Assembly: GCA_026398815.1 (NCBI GenBank)
Contig: JAPLSA010000017.1
Span: 310,001 to 374,000 of the forward strand
Source of the DNA: Gammaproteobacteria bacterium
Lineage (GTDB): Bacteria; Pseudomonadota; Gammaproteobacteria; Nevskiales; Nevskiaceae
Length of the DNA: 64,000 bases
Direction of reading: 5' to 3'
In this document: piece after piece, positions 8,864-17,809 of the stretch
Numbering within the stretch: the stretch's first letter is position 1
Layout of the letters: the number at the start of each line of letters is the position of its first letter
The notes under the pieces: model-generated
Told to the model about the DNA's origin: nothing
Database searches by the model: none
The model's input: only the letters and a program-made list of their open reading frames with translations
Made by a program: the position numbers and the translations under genes

Positions 8864-10309
8864 TCAGGCTCCGAACTTCATGCCTGCTGCGCGCAGCAGG
8901 CATTCGAGATCGAATTCGCCGTCGCGCATCAGCAAAGGGTCAGGCCTGAAGTCGCTGCCGCCACGCAGGATCGAGTAAGGGTCCTTCTGCAGGACACCGA
9001 TCAGCGTCTCGGCGACGATTCGCGCGCCCAGTCCAGCCAACCGACAGCCGTTGCCACGAGGCTGTTCAGCCTCGCGCAACACGTAGAACCATAACGGCAC
9101 GTGGTCCAGTCGGTAGTGCTCGAAACCGGCCCAGATCTCGGGCTCTTCGAGCACCCGGATTTCGGATGAGGAGATCAGCGCGGCCGCAAACATGGCGGCC
9201 GCGCGCCCATCGGGCAGGCGCAGTCGGGCTCCGCGCAGCAGGTTACGGACCGAAAGCACTCCGTTGTCACTCCCGTCGCGCAGCACTTCGCCAGGCAAAC
9301 CGCGCAGCGGGTCGGAGAGGGAGGGCCTGATGCGGTTCGAAAACTGAACGTCGATGCCGTTTCCGACCAGCAACGACCAGTCGACCACGTCCTGCTGGCG
9401 AACCGGTCCACCGCGCAGGCTGGTTCGAACATCGTTCTCCTCTGGGACCTCGTAGCGGTCGCTCATCGGGAGCGCCGGAAACGTGGGAATGAAACGTTTG
9501 GGCAAATTGCGGTTGATCTGGTAGCGACCGCGAACCTGGCAATGTCCAAAGCGGAAGGCAGCGCCCGAAAACTCGACCGGGATGAATGCTTCAGCGGCCG
9601 CATCCAGCGGGTCATAGAGCCGTCGGCCATTCAGAAGGATGTCGTCGACAAGTGACTGCCCGACGATCCTCCGCAGATAGTCTTTCAGCACCACCCACTG
9701 GTAATGCCAGCGGAGCTTCTGCCGGGCAGCTTCATGCCTCGTACGCCAGTCCTGGTGGCTCGCTGCGCCCACCCAGTGGTTGTGCAGACGCAGAAAAGCG
9801 ACGGTCAGCTGGCTGATCAACAGATTCTCGTCGTTGCGGCGGTCAGCGAGCAGCGGCGTGCCGTCCTCAAGACGCGGAAGATCAAACTTCAGGTCGTCGC
9901 CACGGTCGGCCTGCAGCACCCTGCCGAGCCGGAAACAACCTGGCTGCGCCTGATCGAACAGATGCGGCGCATCGTGCGGCCCCTGGCCGTACAAGGAATC
10001 AAGCTCCAGCGCCGCCGTCCTGAAGTTGCGGGTCGCGGTCGAATCGATCTCGGCCTCGAAGGTCGAGACAAGATCGAGCGTCAGGTCGTGATCGACGAAC
10101 TGGCCGAAATAGGTGTAGGCCGCCGGGATATCGGGGTTTCCAATCTCCTTCAGGTCGCCACGATCGATCATCGACAGGCCGAGATCGCGCAGCGCGCGCT
10201 CGTCGAAATTGCTCGCACCGATCAGCGGCGGCGGCAGCAACCGGCCGTATTTGGCAGAGGCCGGCGAGAATGCCGGTGACTCGATCGGCCGAATGTTGCC
10301 CTGGCTCAT
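8864..10309 (-). CDS. Animal-type heme peroxidase family protein
   Basis: 481 residues of the peroxidase-cyclooxygenase superfamily. The distal motif is FGQFVDHDLTLD (Gln70, His74), matching the GQxxDHD of myeloperoxidase-like enzymes. RRNDENLLISQLTVAFLRLHN carries the catalytic-arginine region. The proximal side is FRFGH, with the heme-ligand histidine. There is no signal peptide, so a cytoplasmic or leaderless product is likely. A CGGAGGG site sits about 10 nt before the ATG. The start is 15 nt from the end of the HDAC-like gene on the same strand, so it is probably read from the same transcript. Substrate unknown. Confidence 0.88.
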   Translation of the reverse strand: MSQGNIRPIESPAFSPASAKYGRLLPPPLIGASNFDERALRDLGLSMIDRGDLKEIGNPDIPAAYTYFGQFVDHDLTLDLVSTFEAEIDSTATRNFRTAALELDSLYGQGPHDAPHLFDQAQPGCFRLGRVLQADRGDDLKFDLPRLEDGTPLLADRRNDENLLISQLTVAFLRLHNHWVGAASHQDWRTRHEAARQKLRWHYQWVVLKDYLRRIVGQSLVDDILLNGRRLYDPLDAAAEAFIPVEFSGAAFRFGHCQVRGRYQINRNLPKRFIPTFPALPMSDRYEVPEENDVRTSLRGGPVRQQDVVDWSLLVGNGIDVQFSNRIRPSLSDPLRGLPGEVLRDGSDNGVLSVRNLLRGARLRLPDGRAAAMFAAALISSSEIRVLEEPEIWAGFEHYRLDHVPLWFYVLREAEQPRGNGCRLAGLGARIVAETLIGVLQKDPYSILRGGSDFRPDPLLMRDGEFDLECLLRAAGMKFGA

Positions 10310-10324
10310 TCCGATGACCCTCCG

Positions 10325-11254
10325 TCAAACCGTGAATGGCCGCACGAACGACTCCACGCTGCGCGCCAGCGCGAACAGGTCGTAGCCGCCTTCCAGCGTC
10401 GCCACCACGCGGCCGCTGGCGTGGCGATCGGCCCATTGGCGGATGCGGCTGCCGATCCACGAGAAGTCGTCGAATACCAGGTCCAGGCCCGCCAACGGGT
10501 CCTGGCCGTGGGCGTCGAAGCCGGCAGATACCAGGATCAGCTGCGGCTGGAAGGCGTCGATCGCCGGTGCCCAGCGGCTGTCGACCGCCGCCCGGAACGC
10601 CTCGCTGCCATCGCCGGCGCGAAGCGGTGCGTCGACGATATGCAGCTGCAGCGGATCGCTGACCCAGCCGGGGTAATACGGGTCCTGGTAGGTGTTGCAG
10701 ACCAGCACGCGGGGATCGTCGCGGAAGATGTCGGAGGTGCCGTTGCCGTAGTGCACGTCGAAATCCAGCACGGCGACGCGCTCCAGGCCGCTGGCCAGCG
10801 CATGAGCGGCGCCGACGGCGACGTTGTCGAACAGGCAGAAGCCCATCGCCCGGCGACGCTCGGCGTGATGGCCGGGCGGGCGCACGGCGCAGAACGCGAA
10901 ACGGGTCTTGCCGGCCAGCACTTCGTCGACCCCAAGCACGACCGCGCCGGCGGCGGCCTGCGCGGCTTCGGCGCTGTGGGCGTTCATCGCGGTGTCACCG
11001 TCGATGCGCTGGTAGGCCCCTGGCTGCGGCCGCGCAGCGAGCAGGAAATCGACCAGCCTCGGCTCGTGCACCCGCACCAGCGCCTCGCGGCTGGCCAGTG
11101 GCGCGGTGGCCTGCCGGAACATCGGCAGAAGGCCGCTGGCGATCATCCGGTCGTGGATCGCGTGCAGACGCTCGATCGACTCGGGATGGCCGGCGCCCAT
11201 CTCGTGGCGGGCACAGGCGGGATGGGTGATCCACAGCGGAATGGCGATGCTCAT
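10325..11254 (-). CDS. Histone deacetylase-like amidohydrolase
   Basis: 309 residues, the size of bacterial class II HDAC-like deacetylases. Zinc and catalytic motifs are all present: RPPGHHAERRRAMGFC (His-His pair), LDFDVHYGNGT (Asp and His ligands) and AGFDAHGQDPLAG (third ligand), ending in LEGGYD. It hydrolyses acetyl or acyl amides on proteins, polyamines or small molecules; the target is not predictable. The ATG at 11254 (MSIAIPLWITHP) was chosen because the fold begins there. The heme peroxidase follows with a 15-nt gap. It diverges from the cysteine-repeat protein gene. Confidence 0.9.
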   Translation of the reverse strand: MSIAIPLWITHPACARHEMGAGHPESIERLHAIHDRMIASGLLPMFRQATAPLASREALVRVHEPRLVDFLLAARPQPGAYQRIDGDTAMNAHSAEAAQAAAGAVVLGVDEVLAGKTRFAFCAVRPPGHHAERRRAMGFCLFDNVAVGAAHALASGLERVAVLDFDVHYGNGTSDIFRDDPRVLVCNTYQDPYYPGWVSDPLQLHIVDAPLRAGDGSEAFRAAVDSRWAPAIDAFQPQLILVSAGFDAHGQDPLAGLDLVFDDFSWIGSRIRQWADRHASGRVVATLEGGYDLFALARSVESFVRPFTV

Positions 11255-11392
11255 GGCGGCATTTCGGGTGGCGGCAACGGCGCTGTCAAGCGTGGTGGCG
11301 GTTGACGGAGGCGGCCGCTCCACCAGCACCCCACGGGCACCGCTTTCGTGGTTTGCTATCGCCACAATTCGAACCACCTTGAGGAGATTCCG

Positions 11393-11779
11393 ATGCGCCG
11401 CATCCCGTCTGCAGTCTTGATGGCCCTGCTTGCGGCAGGTCTGTGGTCCGGCACGGCGCGCGCCGCCAGCGGTGCGGCCGGCGACTACTGCCGTGAACAT
11501 CCGGAGGCCTGCGCGGCGGCCGGCGAGCGGCTGAAGCAGCGTTGCGCAGCCGATCCGGCCGCCTGCGAGCGGGTGCACGAGCGGGTCGACGACCTGAAGG
11601 CCCGCTGCGAGGCCAATCCGGATGCCTGCGACGCCCGCAAGCAGGAACTGCGCGATCGCGCCGAAACGCTGCGTGACCGCTGCGAGGCCGACCCCGAGGC
11701 CTGCGAGCAGCAGAAGCAGAAGCTGCGCGAACGCATCAAGGAACGCCGGGACCAGCGGCCGACGACGACCCCGCACTGA
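11393..11779 (+). CDS. Secreted protein with four CX6C repeats
   Basis: 128 residues with a signal peptide ending near GTARA, so exported. The mature part is almost all charged helix built on four repeats of the form C-x3-P-x2-C: CREHPEAC, CAADPAAC, CEANPDAC and CEADPEAC, each followed by 12-17 Glu/Arg/Lys-rich residues. Eight regularly spaced cysteines in a helical rod suggest disulfides or metal/heme binding, but no CxxCH is present. I do not recognise a named family. A strong GAGGAG at 11381-11386 precedes the ATG by 6 nt. It has its own upstream region, divergent from the HDAC-like gene. Confidence 0.75.
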   Translation: MRRIPSAVLMALLAAGLWSGTARAASGAAGDYCREHPEACAAAGERLKQRCAADPAACERVHERVDDLKARCEANPDACDARKQELRDRAETLRDRCEADPEACEQQKQKLRERIKERRDQRPTTTPH

Positions 11780-11817
11780 GTCACCGTGCAGGCTTCGCAA
11801 GCCGCCCGGACCGTCCG

Positions 11818-12633
11818 ATGACCGATCCCGTCGCCCCTCCCGGCCTGATCGACAGCGCCCGCCGGGTGCCGCTGCTCGACTGGCTGCTGCTGGTGCTGGC
11901 GCTGGTGTCGATCGGCCTGCTGAGCTGGGAAAGCTGGGGCCGGGTGTCGCCGGCGCTCAGCGCCCGGCTGATCGCCGCCGATTACGCGATCTGCGCGATC
12001 TTCGCCGTCGAGTTCCTGTGGCGCTGGTGGCAGGACGGCTGGAGCCGCCGTTATCTGGTCCGCAACTGGTACGAGATCCTCGGCATGATCCCGGTCTCCG
12101 AGCCGGCGCTGCGCGGCTTCCGGCTGTTCCGGGTGGTGCGGATCGTGATCCTGCTGTCGCGCTTCGGCATGGCTGCCGATCGCGCGCTGGGCGACGAGTT
12201 CACCTATCGCCTGGTCAGCCGCTTCAAGGACGCCGTGCTGCGCGCAATCGGTGGCGTGGTGACGCTGGCGGTGCTGGCGGAAGTGTCCGAAGTGCTGAAG
12301 AAAGGCACCTACACCCGCAACATCGCCCGCGCGCTGGAAGAGAACGATCGCGAGCTGCGCGCCATGATCGCCGACAAGCTGAAGGCGCATCCGCGTACCC
12401 GGGCGCTGAACCGGTTGCCGTTCTACGGCGACATCGTCAACTCGGTGATCGACACCGCGATCGGCATCGTCCACGACGTGCTCAACGACCCACGCACCGA
12501 CGAACTGGTGGCCGATGTGCTGCGCGAGAACATCGACCAGCTGCGCGCCGCCGTGCAGGCCCGCGAGGACGCCCGCCACCCGCCACCGTCGACGCCGCCA
12601 CCGCCGACCATTGCTCCGGCACGGCAGCCGTAG
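11818..12633 (+). CDS. Voltage-sensor-like (ion transporter family) membrane protein
   Basis: 271 residues. The N-terminal half has three to four membrane segments: about 19-38, 51-72, a short third one, then RGFRLFRVVRIVILLSRF. That last segment has arginines every third or fourth residue, like the S4 helix of voltage-gated channels. FAVEFLWRWW matches the S2 pattern of the ion-transport family. I find no pore helix or selectivity filter after S4. The rest is a helical soluble region and a Pro-rich tail. So it looks like a voltage-sensor domain with a different effector, or a channel subunit without a pore. It starts 38 nt after the cysteine-repeat gene. Confidence 0.65.
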   Translation: MTDPVAPPGLIDSARRVPLLDWLLLVLALVSIGLLSWESWGRVSPALSARLIAADYAICAIFAVEFLWRWWQDGWSRRYLVRNWYEILGMIPVSEPALRGFRLFRVVRIVILLSRFGMAADRALGDEFTYRLVSRFKDAVLRAIGGVVTLAVLAEVSEVLKKGTYTRNIARALEENDRELRAMIADKLKAHPRTRALNRLPFYGDIVNSVIDTAIGIVHDVLNDPRTDELVADVLRENIDQLRAAVQAREDARHPPPSTPPPPTIAPARQP

Positions 12634-12728
12634 CCGATGCCATTGCACTACCGTTCCGGCCTCGACAGCGTCTGGCTGCCGACGTGGCGGCCCCTGACGG
12701 CCGCCGCCCGCACCGGGAGCTGCTGCAG

Positions 12729-14300
12729 GTGATACGCCGTCGCAAACGCAAGCTGGCGATGATCGCCCTGGCCGCCGTGGTGGCCGGGCTGCTGCCGCCG
12801 GCACTGACCCTGGCGGTGACCTGGCAGCACGCCAATGGCGATGCCCGGCAGCGACTGGACCGCTACGCCCTGCTGCTGGAGCAGCGCGTCGACGATGTGT
12901 TCGGCGCCGCCGAAACCTCGCTGGCCGAGCTGGTGACGACGGTCGACGCCGACTGTCCGGAAGCCAGCCTCGAGCGGCTGCGCAAGGTGGTCTACACCTC
13001 GCTGTACTTCCGTGAAGCCGGCCTGCTGATCGACGGCCGAATGGTCTGCTCCAACCTGCGCCGCTACGCGCCACCCGTATGGGTGCCGAATCTCGATCCG
13101 CCGCCGTGGCCTGCCGATGGCATCCAAATTGATGCCCCGGCGCTGACGCTGGAAGACGAGGTGTCGATCCGCGTACTGCGCAGCGGCGGGCCACGGCAGG
13201 CCGCCGGGCTGGCGATCAGCCTGCTGCTCAACCCGCGCGAGCTGCTGGAACCGGTGCGGGCAGCGATCGACGCAAACTCGATCGCGCTGCGCATCGAACG
13301 CCTCGATGGCCGGGTGCTGGCCCGCGCCGGCAGCGCAGCCGTGATCGAAGACGCCGACAGCCTGGTCCGCAGCCACGAATCCCGGCGCTATCCGCTGCGC
13401 ATCGTCGTCAGCGGCTCGCGCGACGAGCTGATCGGCGCCTGGTGGGAAAACACGGCCCTGTTCGTCGCGCTCGGGCTGGCGATATCGCTGCCACTGTTCC
13501 TGCTGCTGGTTCGACTGGACCGCCGCGAACGCTCGATGGACGCGGCCCTGGTCGACGCGCTGGAGAACGACGAGCTGCGCGTGCACTACCAGCCGATCCA
13601 CGCCAGCGATGGCCTGCGGGTGGTCGGCGCCGAAGCGCTGCTGCGCTGGCAGCACCCGCAGAAGGGCCTGATCATGCCCGGCGTGTTCGTGCCGCTGGCC
13701 GAGCTGTCCGGGCAGATCATCCCGATGACGGCCTGGCTGATGCGCCAGGTGCGGTGCGATCTGGAACCGCTGCTCGAGGCCTATCCCGGCTTTTACGTGG
13801 CGCTGAACCTGAGCCCTCGGCATTTCAGCGATCCGGAACTGCCGACGCTGGTGCACGACGTGTTCGGCGATCGCTTCGCCGACGGCCGGCTGGTGTTCGA
13901 GATCACCGAGCGGGAGCTGCTGTCGTCGTCCGACAACGTCGCCAGCCAGGTGATCGACATGCTGCGGGCACAAGGCGCGCGGATCGCGCTCGACGACTTC
14001 GGCACCGGCTACTCGTCGCTGCGCTACCTCGCCCAGTTCCACTTCGACCTGCTGAAGATCGACAAGGCCTTCGTCGATGCCATCGGCACCGAATCGGTCA
14101 CGGCCGGGCTGGTCGAGGACATGGTGACGATGGCGCGCCGGCTGGGCCTGGCCACGGTGGCCGAAGGCGTGGAGACCGATTTCCAGATCGAGCGCCTGCG
14201 CGCGGCAGGCGTCGACTATCTGCAGGGCTGGCGGCTGGCGGCGGCGCTGCCGCTGGCCGAGCTGCGCCGCTATCTGGAGCGCGGCGGCAAGGCCGGCTGA
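12729..14300 (+). CDS. CSS-motif EAL-domain c-di-GMP phosphodiesterase
   Basis: 523 residues. An N-terminal membrane helix (about 10-32) leads to a periplasmic domain with a cysteine pair: Cys in VDADCPEA and Cys in MVCSNL, the CSS motif. A second helix comes near 245-262, then a cytoplasmic EAL domain. EAL catalytic residues are all present: EALLRW, LNLSPRHF, ITEREL, LDDFGTGYSSL, KIDKAFV and AEGVET. Family knowledge: periplasmic disulfide status at the CSS site controls cleavage of c-di-GMP. The GTG at 12729 (VIRRRKRKLAM) was preferred because it fits the usual length and topology; ATG at 12759 is an alternative. It probably lowers c-di-GMP and thus favours motility over attachment. Confidence 0.88.
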   Translation: MIRRRKRKLAMIALAAVVAGLLPPALTLAVTWQHANGDARQRLDRYALLLEQRVDDVFGAAETSLAELVTTVDADCPEASLERLRKVVYTSLYFREAGLLIDGRMVCSNLRRYAPPVWVPNLDPPPWPADGIQIDAPALTLEDEVSIRVLRSGGPRQAAGLAISLLLNPRELLEPVRAAIDANSIALRIERLDGRVLARAGSAAVIEDADSLVRSHESRRYPLRIVVSGSRDELIGAWWENTALFVALGLAISLPLFLLLVRLDRRERSMDAALVDALENDELRVHYQPIHASDGLRVVGAEALLRWQHPQKGLIMPGVFVPLAELSGQIIPMTAWLMRQVRCDLEPLLEAYPGFYVALNLSPRHFSDPELPTLVHDVFGDRFADGRLVFEITERELLSSSDNVASQVIDMLRAQGARIALDDFGTGYSSLRYLAQFHFDLLKIDKAFVDAIGTESVTAGLVEDMVTMARRLGLATVAEGVETDFQIERLRAAGVDYLQGWRLAAALPLAELRRYLERGGKAG

Positions 14301-14391
14301 AGCGCGCCGGGGGCGGACCCGGGCCCCGTGCGGATGGCGGCGCGCTTCGGCAACAATGCGCCGCTGATCCGCCACCGAGCCCGAGCATCCG

Positions 14392-15471
14392 ATGACCGAC
14401 ATCGCCGCCCCGCTGGACACCGCCGGCACCGTCCGCGACGAGAACGCCTTCGATCCCGCGCGGATCCTGCCGTTCCTGAAGTCGCAGATTCCCGACCTTG
14501 CCGACGGTCCGCTGGAGCTGCGGCAATTCCCCGGTGGCGCCTCGAACCTGACCTACCAGCTGACGGTCGGCAGCCGCCAGATGATCCTGCGCCGGCCGCC
14601 GTCCGGCACCAAGGCCAAGGGCGCCCATGACATGGGCCGCGAATTCCGCGTGCTGGAGCGGCTGAACCCGCACTTCGCCTGCCCGAAGCCGCTGGCCTAC
14701 TGCGAGGACAGCAGCCTGATCGGCTCGGATTTCTACGTGATGGACAAGCTGACCGGCGTGATCCTGCGCCGCGACCTGCCGGCCGGCGTGCAGTACAGCC
14801 CGGAGCGCGCGCGCCAGCTGTGCCTGAACCTGATCGACACCCAGATCGCGCTGCACGAGCTGGACTACCAGGCCGCCGGCCTGTCCGACATGGGCAAGCC
14901 GGCCGGCTATGTCGCGCGCCAGGTCAGCGGCTGGAGCGAACGGCTGGCGCGGGTCATCACCGACGACATCCCGAGTTACGACGCGATCATCCGCTGGCTC
15001 CGCGATCACATGCCGGCCGACTCGGCGCGGCCGGCGATCATCCACAACGACTACCGCTACGACAACGTGGTGCTGAGCCCTGACGACGGGCTGACGGTGA
15101 TCGGCGTGCTCGACTGGGAAATGGCCACGCTCGGCGATCCGCTGCTTGATCTCGGCTCCTCGCTGGCCTACTGGGTCGAAGCCGGCGACCCGCCGGAGAT
15201 GCAGGCCATCCGCATGCAGCCGTCGAACATCCCCGGCATGCTGAGCCGCGCGGAAATCATCCGGCACTACGAGGAAAAGACCGGCCGCGCGATTCCGAAC
15301 GCCGACTGGTACTACGTGTTCGGCCTGTTCCGGCTCGGCGTCATCGCCCAGCAAATCTACTACCGCTACAAGCTCGGCCAGACCACCAATCCCAAGTTCA
15401 AGGCCTTCGGCCTGTTCGTCACCGTGCTGGCGCAGGTCTGCGAACGGGTGATGGCCCGCTCGCCGCTCTGA
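14392..15471 (+). CDS. APH-like phosphotransferase (ACAD10/11-type)
   Basis: 359 residues of the aminoglycoside-phosphotransferase/choline-kinase fold. Visible are the nucleotide region FPGGASNLTYQL, the catalytic IIHNDYRYDNVV, and the metal site LDWEMATLGDPLLDLG. These match the subgroup found beside acyl-CoA dehydrogenases and fused to them in ACAD10/11, where the kinase phosphorylates 4-hydroxyacyl-CoA or a related substrate. It is not a resistance gene on present evidence. The region also contains acyl-CoA dehydrogenase, SDR and acyl-CoA ligase genes, which fits that lipid role. The ATG at 14392 follows the EAL gene by 91 nt. Confidence 0.85.
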   Translation: MTDIAAPLDTAGTVRDENAFDPARILPFLKSQIPDLADGPLELRQFPGGASNLTYQLTVGSRQMILRRPPSGTKAKGAHDMGREFRVLERLNPHFACPKPLAYCEDSSLIGSDFYVMDKLTGVILRRDLPAGVQYSPERARQLCLNLIDTQIALHELDYQAAGLSDMGKPAGYVARQVSGWSERLARVITDDIPSYDAIIRWLRDHMPADSARPAIIHNDYRYDNVVLSPDDGLTVIGVLDWEMATLGDPLLDLGSSLAYWVEAGDPPEMQAIRMQPSNIPGMLSRAEIIRHYEEKTGRAIPNADWYYVFGLFRLGVIAQQIYYRYKLGQTTNPKFKAFGLFVTVLAQVCERVMARSPL

Positions 15472-15482
15472 GCCCACGCGGC

Positions 15483-15824
15483 ATGGATCTACACGACTCG
15501 ATCAGCGCCGACGACGACGCCCGTCACGAGCGCCTCCTCGAACGGCTGCTGACCGCCGCCACCAGCATGACCGGCATCTGCGTCGGCCTGCTCGGCGCGG
15601 TCAATGCGTTTGCCCGCTCGCGCAACATCGAAACGCTGGCCGACGACGTGCTGGCGATGAACGCGCTGATGTTCCTGATCTGCTGCTACCTGGTGGTCTG
15701 GGGGCTGCGCACCGGCAGCCGGCGCACCACCGCGAGGCTGCTGCGGGCGGTGGAGACGCTGTTCCTGGCGTCGATGACGCTGCTGGTGGCGATCGGTTTC
15801 TTCGTCGTCTATTCGGTGCTGTAG
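15483..15824 (+). CDS. Small membrane protein of unknown function
   Basis: 113 residues. An acidic N-terminus (MDLHDSISADDDARHE) is followed by three hydrophobic segments, near residues 27-43, 58-77 and 89-111, with an Arg-rich loop between the last two (RTGSRRTTARLLR). I do not recognise the family. It starts 11 nt after the APH-like gene and is likely cotranscribed with it. It converges on the M48 peptidase gene with 26 nt between stops. Confidence 0.65.
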   Translation: MDLHDSISADDDARHERLLERLLTAATSMTGICVGLLGAVNAFARSRNIETLADDVLAMNALMFLICCYLVVWGLRTGSRRTTARLLRAVETLFLASMTLLVAIGFFVVYSVL

Positions 15825-15850
15825 CCGGCGCCGCGAAACCCGGCCCGAGC

Positions 15851-17707
15851 TCAGGCCCGATAGATCAGGCTGCCGGCGGCCATCCGGGTCGCCCGCTTGA
15901 ACAAGGCCTTCAGCTCCGAGCGATGGACAGCCACGGTCAGGGTATCGGCGAGGTCCAGCGCCCGGCGAATCTCGGTTTCGGCGAGCGCCGGCTTGATCCG
16001 CTTGTACCAGCGCGGCTTGACCAGCAGCAGCCAGGCCGGCTGCTCCGGAAACACCGCGACCTTCTTGCGCACCAGCCACAGCTGGCCCAGCCAGGGCAGC
16101 GTCGCGGCCAGCGTGCGCAGCCGCTCGACGTCGCCGGCCTCCAGGCCGTGGTCCAGATAGTCGTCCTTCGGCCGGAACTCGGCGCGCTCGGCAGCGGCCT
16201 GCTGCTCCAGATCGTCACGCGCCTGCCAGGCGTCGATGTACGGCTGCGCTTCCGCTTCCCGACCCCGATCCATCAGGTACTGGTGAACGAGCGCCGCCCC
16301 GGGCTTGATCGCATTCGGGTCCTGCTGCATCACCGCATCGATCAGCGCGATGCCGGCTTCGTCGCCCTGGCCGAGCAGGATCTGGCCGATCGCGTAACGC
16401 GCCTCGGCACTGTCCGGATAGGTTTCGGCGAAGGCCTGGAAACGCGGCAGCGCCGTCGCCGGATCGTGGACGATCTCGGTCAGCAGCGCCTGCCGCCAGC
16501 GGGCCGCGCGGTCGAGTTCGCCGGCGTCGGCCGCCTGCTCGTCGAGCGCCGCCAGTTCCCGCCGCTCCTGCTGGCGCTGCTCGTGGCGCTCGCGCCATGG
16601 CTGGCTGATGCCGGCACGCCAGCGTTCGTCGAACTCCTTGGCCAGCACTTCGGCGGTCGGCCCGAGAAAGGCGGCGGCCGCCGATTGCGTGGCGGCCGGC
16701 GGCACCGCTGCGGCCGCCCCCAGCGCGGCGAGCCGATCGCCGAGCGCCGGATGGGTGTCGGACCAGCTGGTCCGGCGCTGCAGGGCCCGCTGCAGGCGCG
16801 CCGGGGCGTCGCTCCAGTCGGCGTAACGATGACCGCCTTCGAGCAGTTGCGCGTAGGGCTGCGCCAGCGGCTCGGGATCGTGCGGCAGCCGCTGCCAGAC
16901 CGGCTTCCAGACCTGGCTTTCCTGGTAGTCGTGCCCGATCTGGGCGATCACCAGCGCTTCGGCCGCCGGCAAGGCGCCGACCAGCCGGGCACTGGCGGCA
17001 TCGGCCGCGTACTCCTGCGCCCGCGCCAGCACGAACGAATAGGCGTTGAACTTCGGCCCGAACCAGGCGAAGAAGCGACGGAAGAAGAAGCCGCCGCGCT
17101 GATCGAACTGCTGCTGCAACCGCGCCCACAACACCCGCATGCGGTAGATGCGGCCGGTGAGCCGCGAGTCACCGGCGCCGAAGTGGCCGAACTCGTGGGC
17201 CAGCACGGCGCGGAACTGATCCGGCGACATCGCCGACATCATCGGCAGCCCCAGGATCAGGTAGTTGCGCCACCCGCCGAGCGCACCGAGCCGCGCATGC
17301 TGGGCGACGGCGGCGTTGTAGTCGTCGGTAACCAGCACCCGATGCGGTTTCGGGCCGGGAATCGCGGCACGAATGCGCTCGATCTCGGCAAACAGAGCCG
17401 GCGCCTCGGCCGGCTTCAGCAGCCGGCCCTGAGGCGGATCGAAGCGCACCCAGATCGACTTCAGCACCGACCACGAGAACCAGATCGGCAACCAGATGAT
17501 CTTCAGCAGCTTGACCAGCAGGATCGGCTGCAGGAAGCAGATCACCACCAGCACCAGGCTAGTCAGCAGCGCCAGCACCACCAGCAGCAGCACGTACAGG
17601 TAGCCGACCGCGGCCAGCGCGAACACTTCCAGCCGGAAGCGCGTCGGGTGCCGCTGGGCGCGTTCGGTAAGACGCTGGACCAGCGCGCGGAAGCCCTGTT
17701 CGGTCAT
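15851..17707 (-). CDS. M48-family membrane zinc metallopeptidase
   Basis: 618 residues. Two to three membrane segments (about 29-90) precede the peptidase domain. The zinc motif HEFGHFGAGD sits near residue 175, with the third ligand in AQEYAADAASARLVG. The arrangement resembles HtpX/Ste24 peptidases, which clear damaged membrane proteins. The C-terminal third is helical and TPR-like (AEARYAIGQILLGQGDE), unusual for HtpX and perhaps for substrate binding. Start ATG at 17707; longer readings lack family sequence. It diverges from the SDR gene across about 100 nt. Confidence 0.85.
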   Translation of the reverse strand: MTEQGFRALVQRLTERAQRHPTRFRLEVFALAAVGYLYVLLLVVLALLTSLVLVVICFLQPILLVKLLKIIWLPIWFSWSVLKSIWVRFDPPQGRLLKPAEAPALFAEIERIRAAIPGPKPHRVLVTDDYNAAVAQHARLGALGGWRNYLILGLPMMSAMSPDQFRAVLAHEFGHFGAGDSRLTGRIYRMRVLWARLQQQFDQRGGFFFRRFFAWFGPKFNAYSFVLARAQEYAADAASARLVGALPAAEALVIAQIGHDYQESQVWKPVWQRLPHDPEPLAQPYAQLLEGGHRYADWSDAPARLQRALQRRTSWSDTHPALGDRLAALGAAAAVPPAATQSAAAAFLGPTAEVLAKEFDERWRAGISQPWRERHEQRQQERRELAALDEQAADAGELDRAARWRQALLTEIVHDPATALPRFQAFAETYPDSAEARYAIGQILLGQGDEAGIALIDAVMQQDPNAIKPGAALVHQYLMDRGREAEAQPYIDAWQARDDLEQQAAAERAEFRPKDDYLDHGLEAGDVERLRTLAATLPWLGQLWLVRKKVAVFPEQPAWLLLVKPRWYKRIKPALAETEIRRALDLADTLTVAVHRSELKALFKRATRMAAGSLIYRA

Positions 17708-17809
17708 GCCTGCCCCCGTGTTGTCGAGTGGTGATCGCCAGCGCTTCGCCGGAGGATCGCTGCGGCTAAACTCGCCGCTCGCAATCACGATAATCGACCC
17801 GGAGCGGCC

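Noticed and set aside
14392-15471. Aminoglycoside resistance kinase.
   Set aside because: The fold is APH-like, but the motifs match the acyl-CoA-dehydrogenase-linked subgroup, and no resistance context is present.
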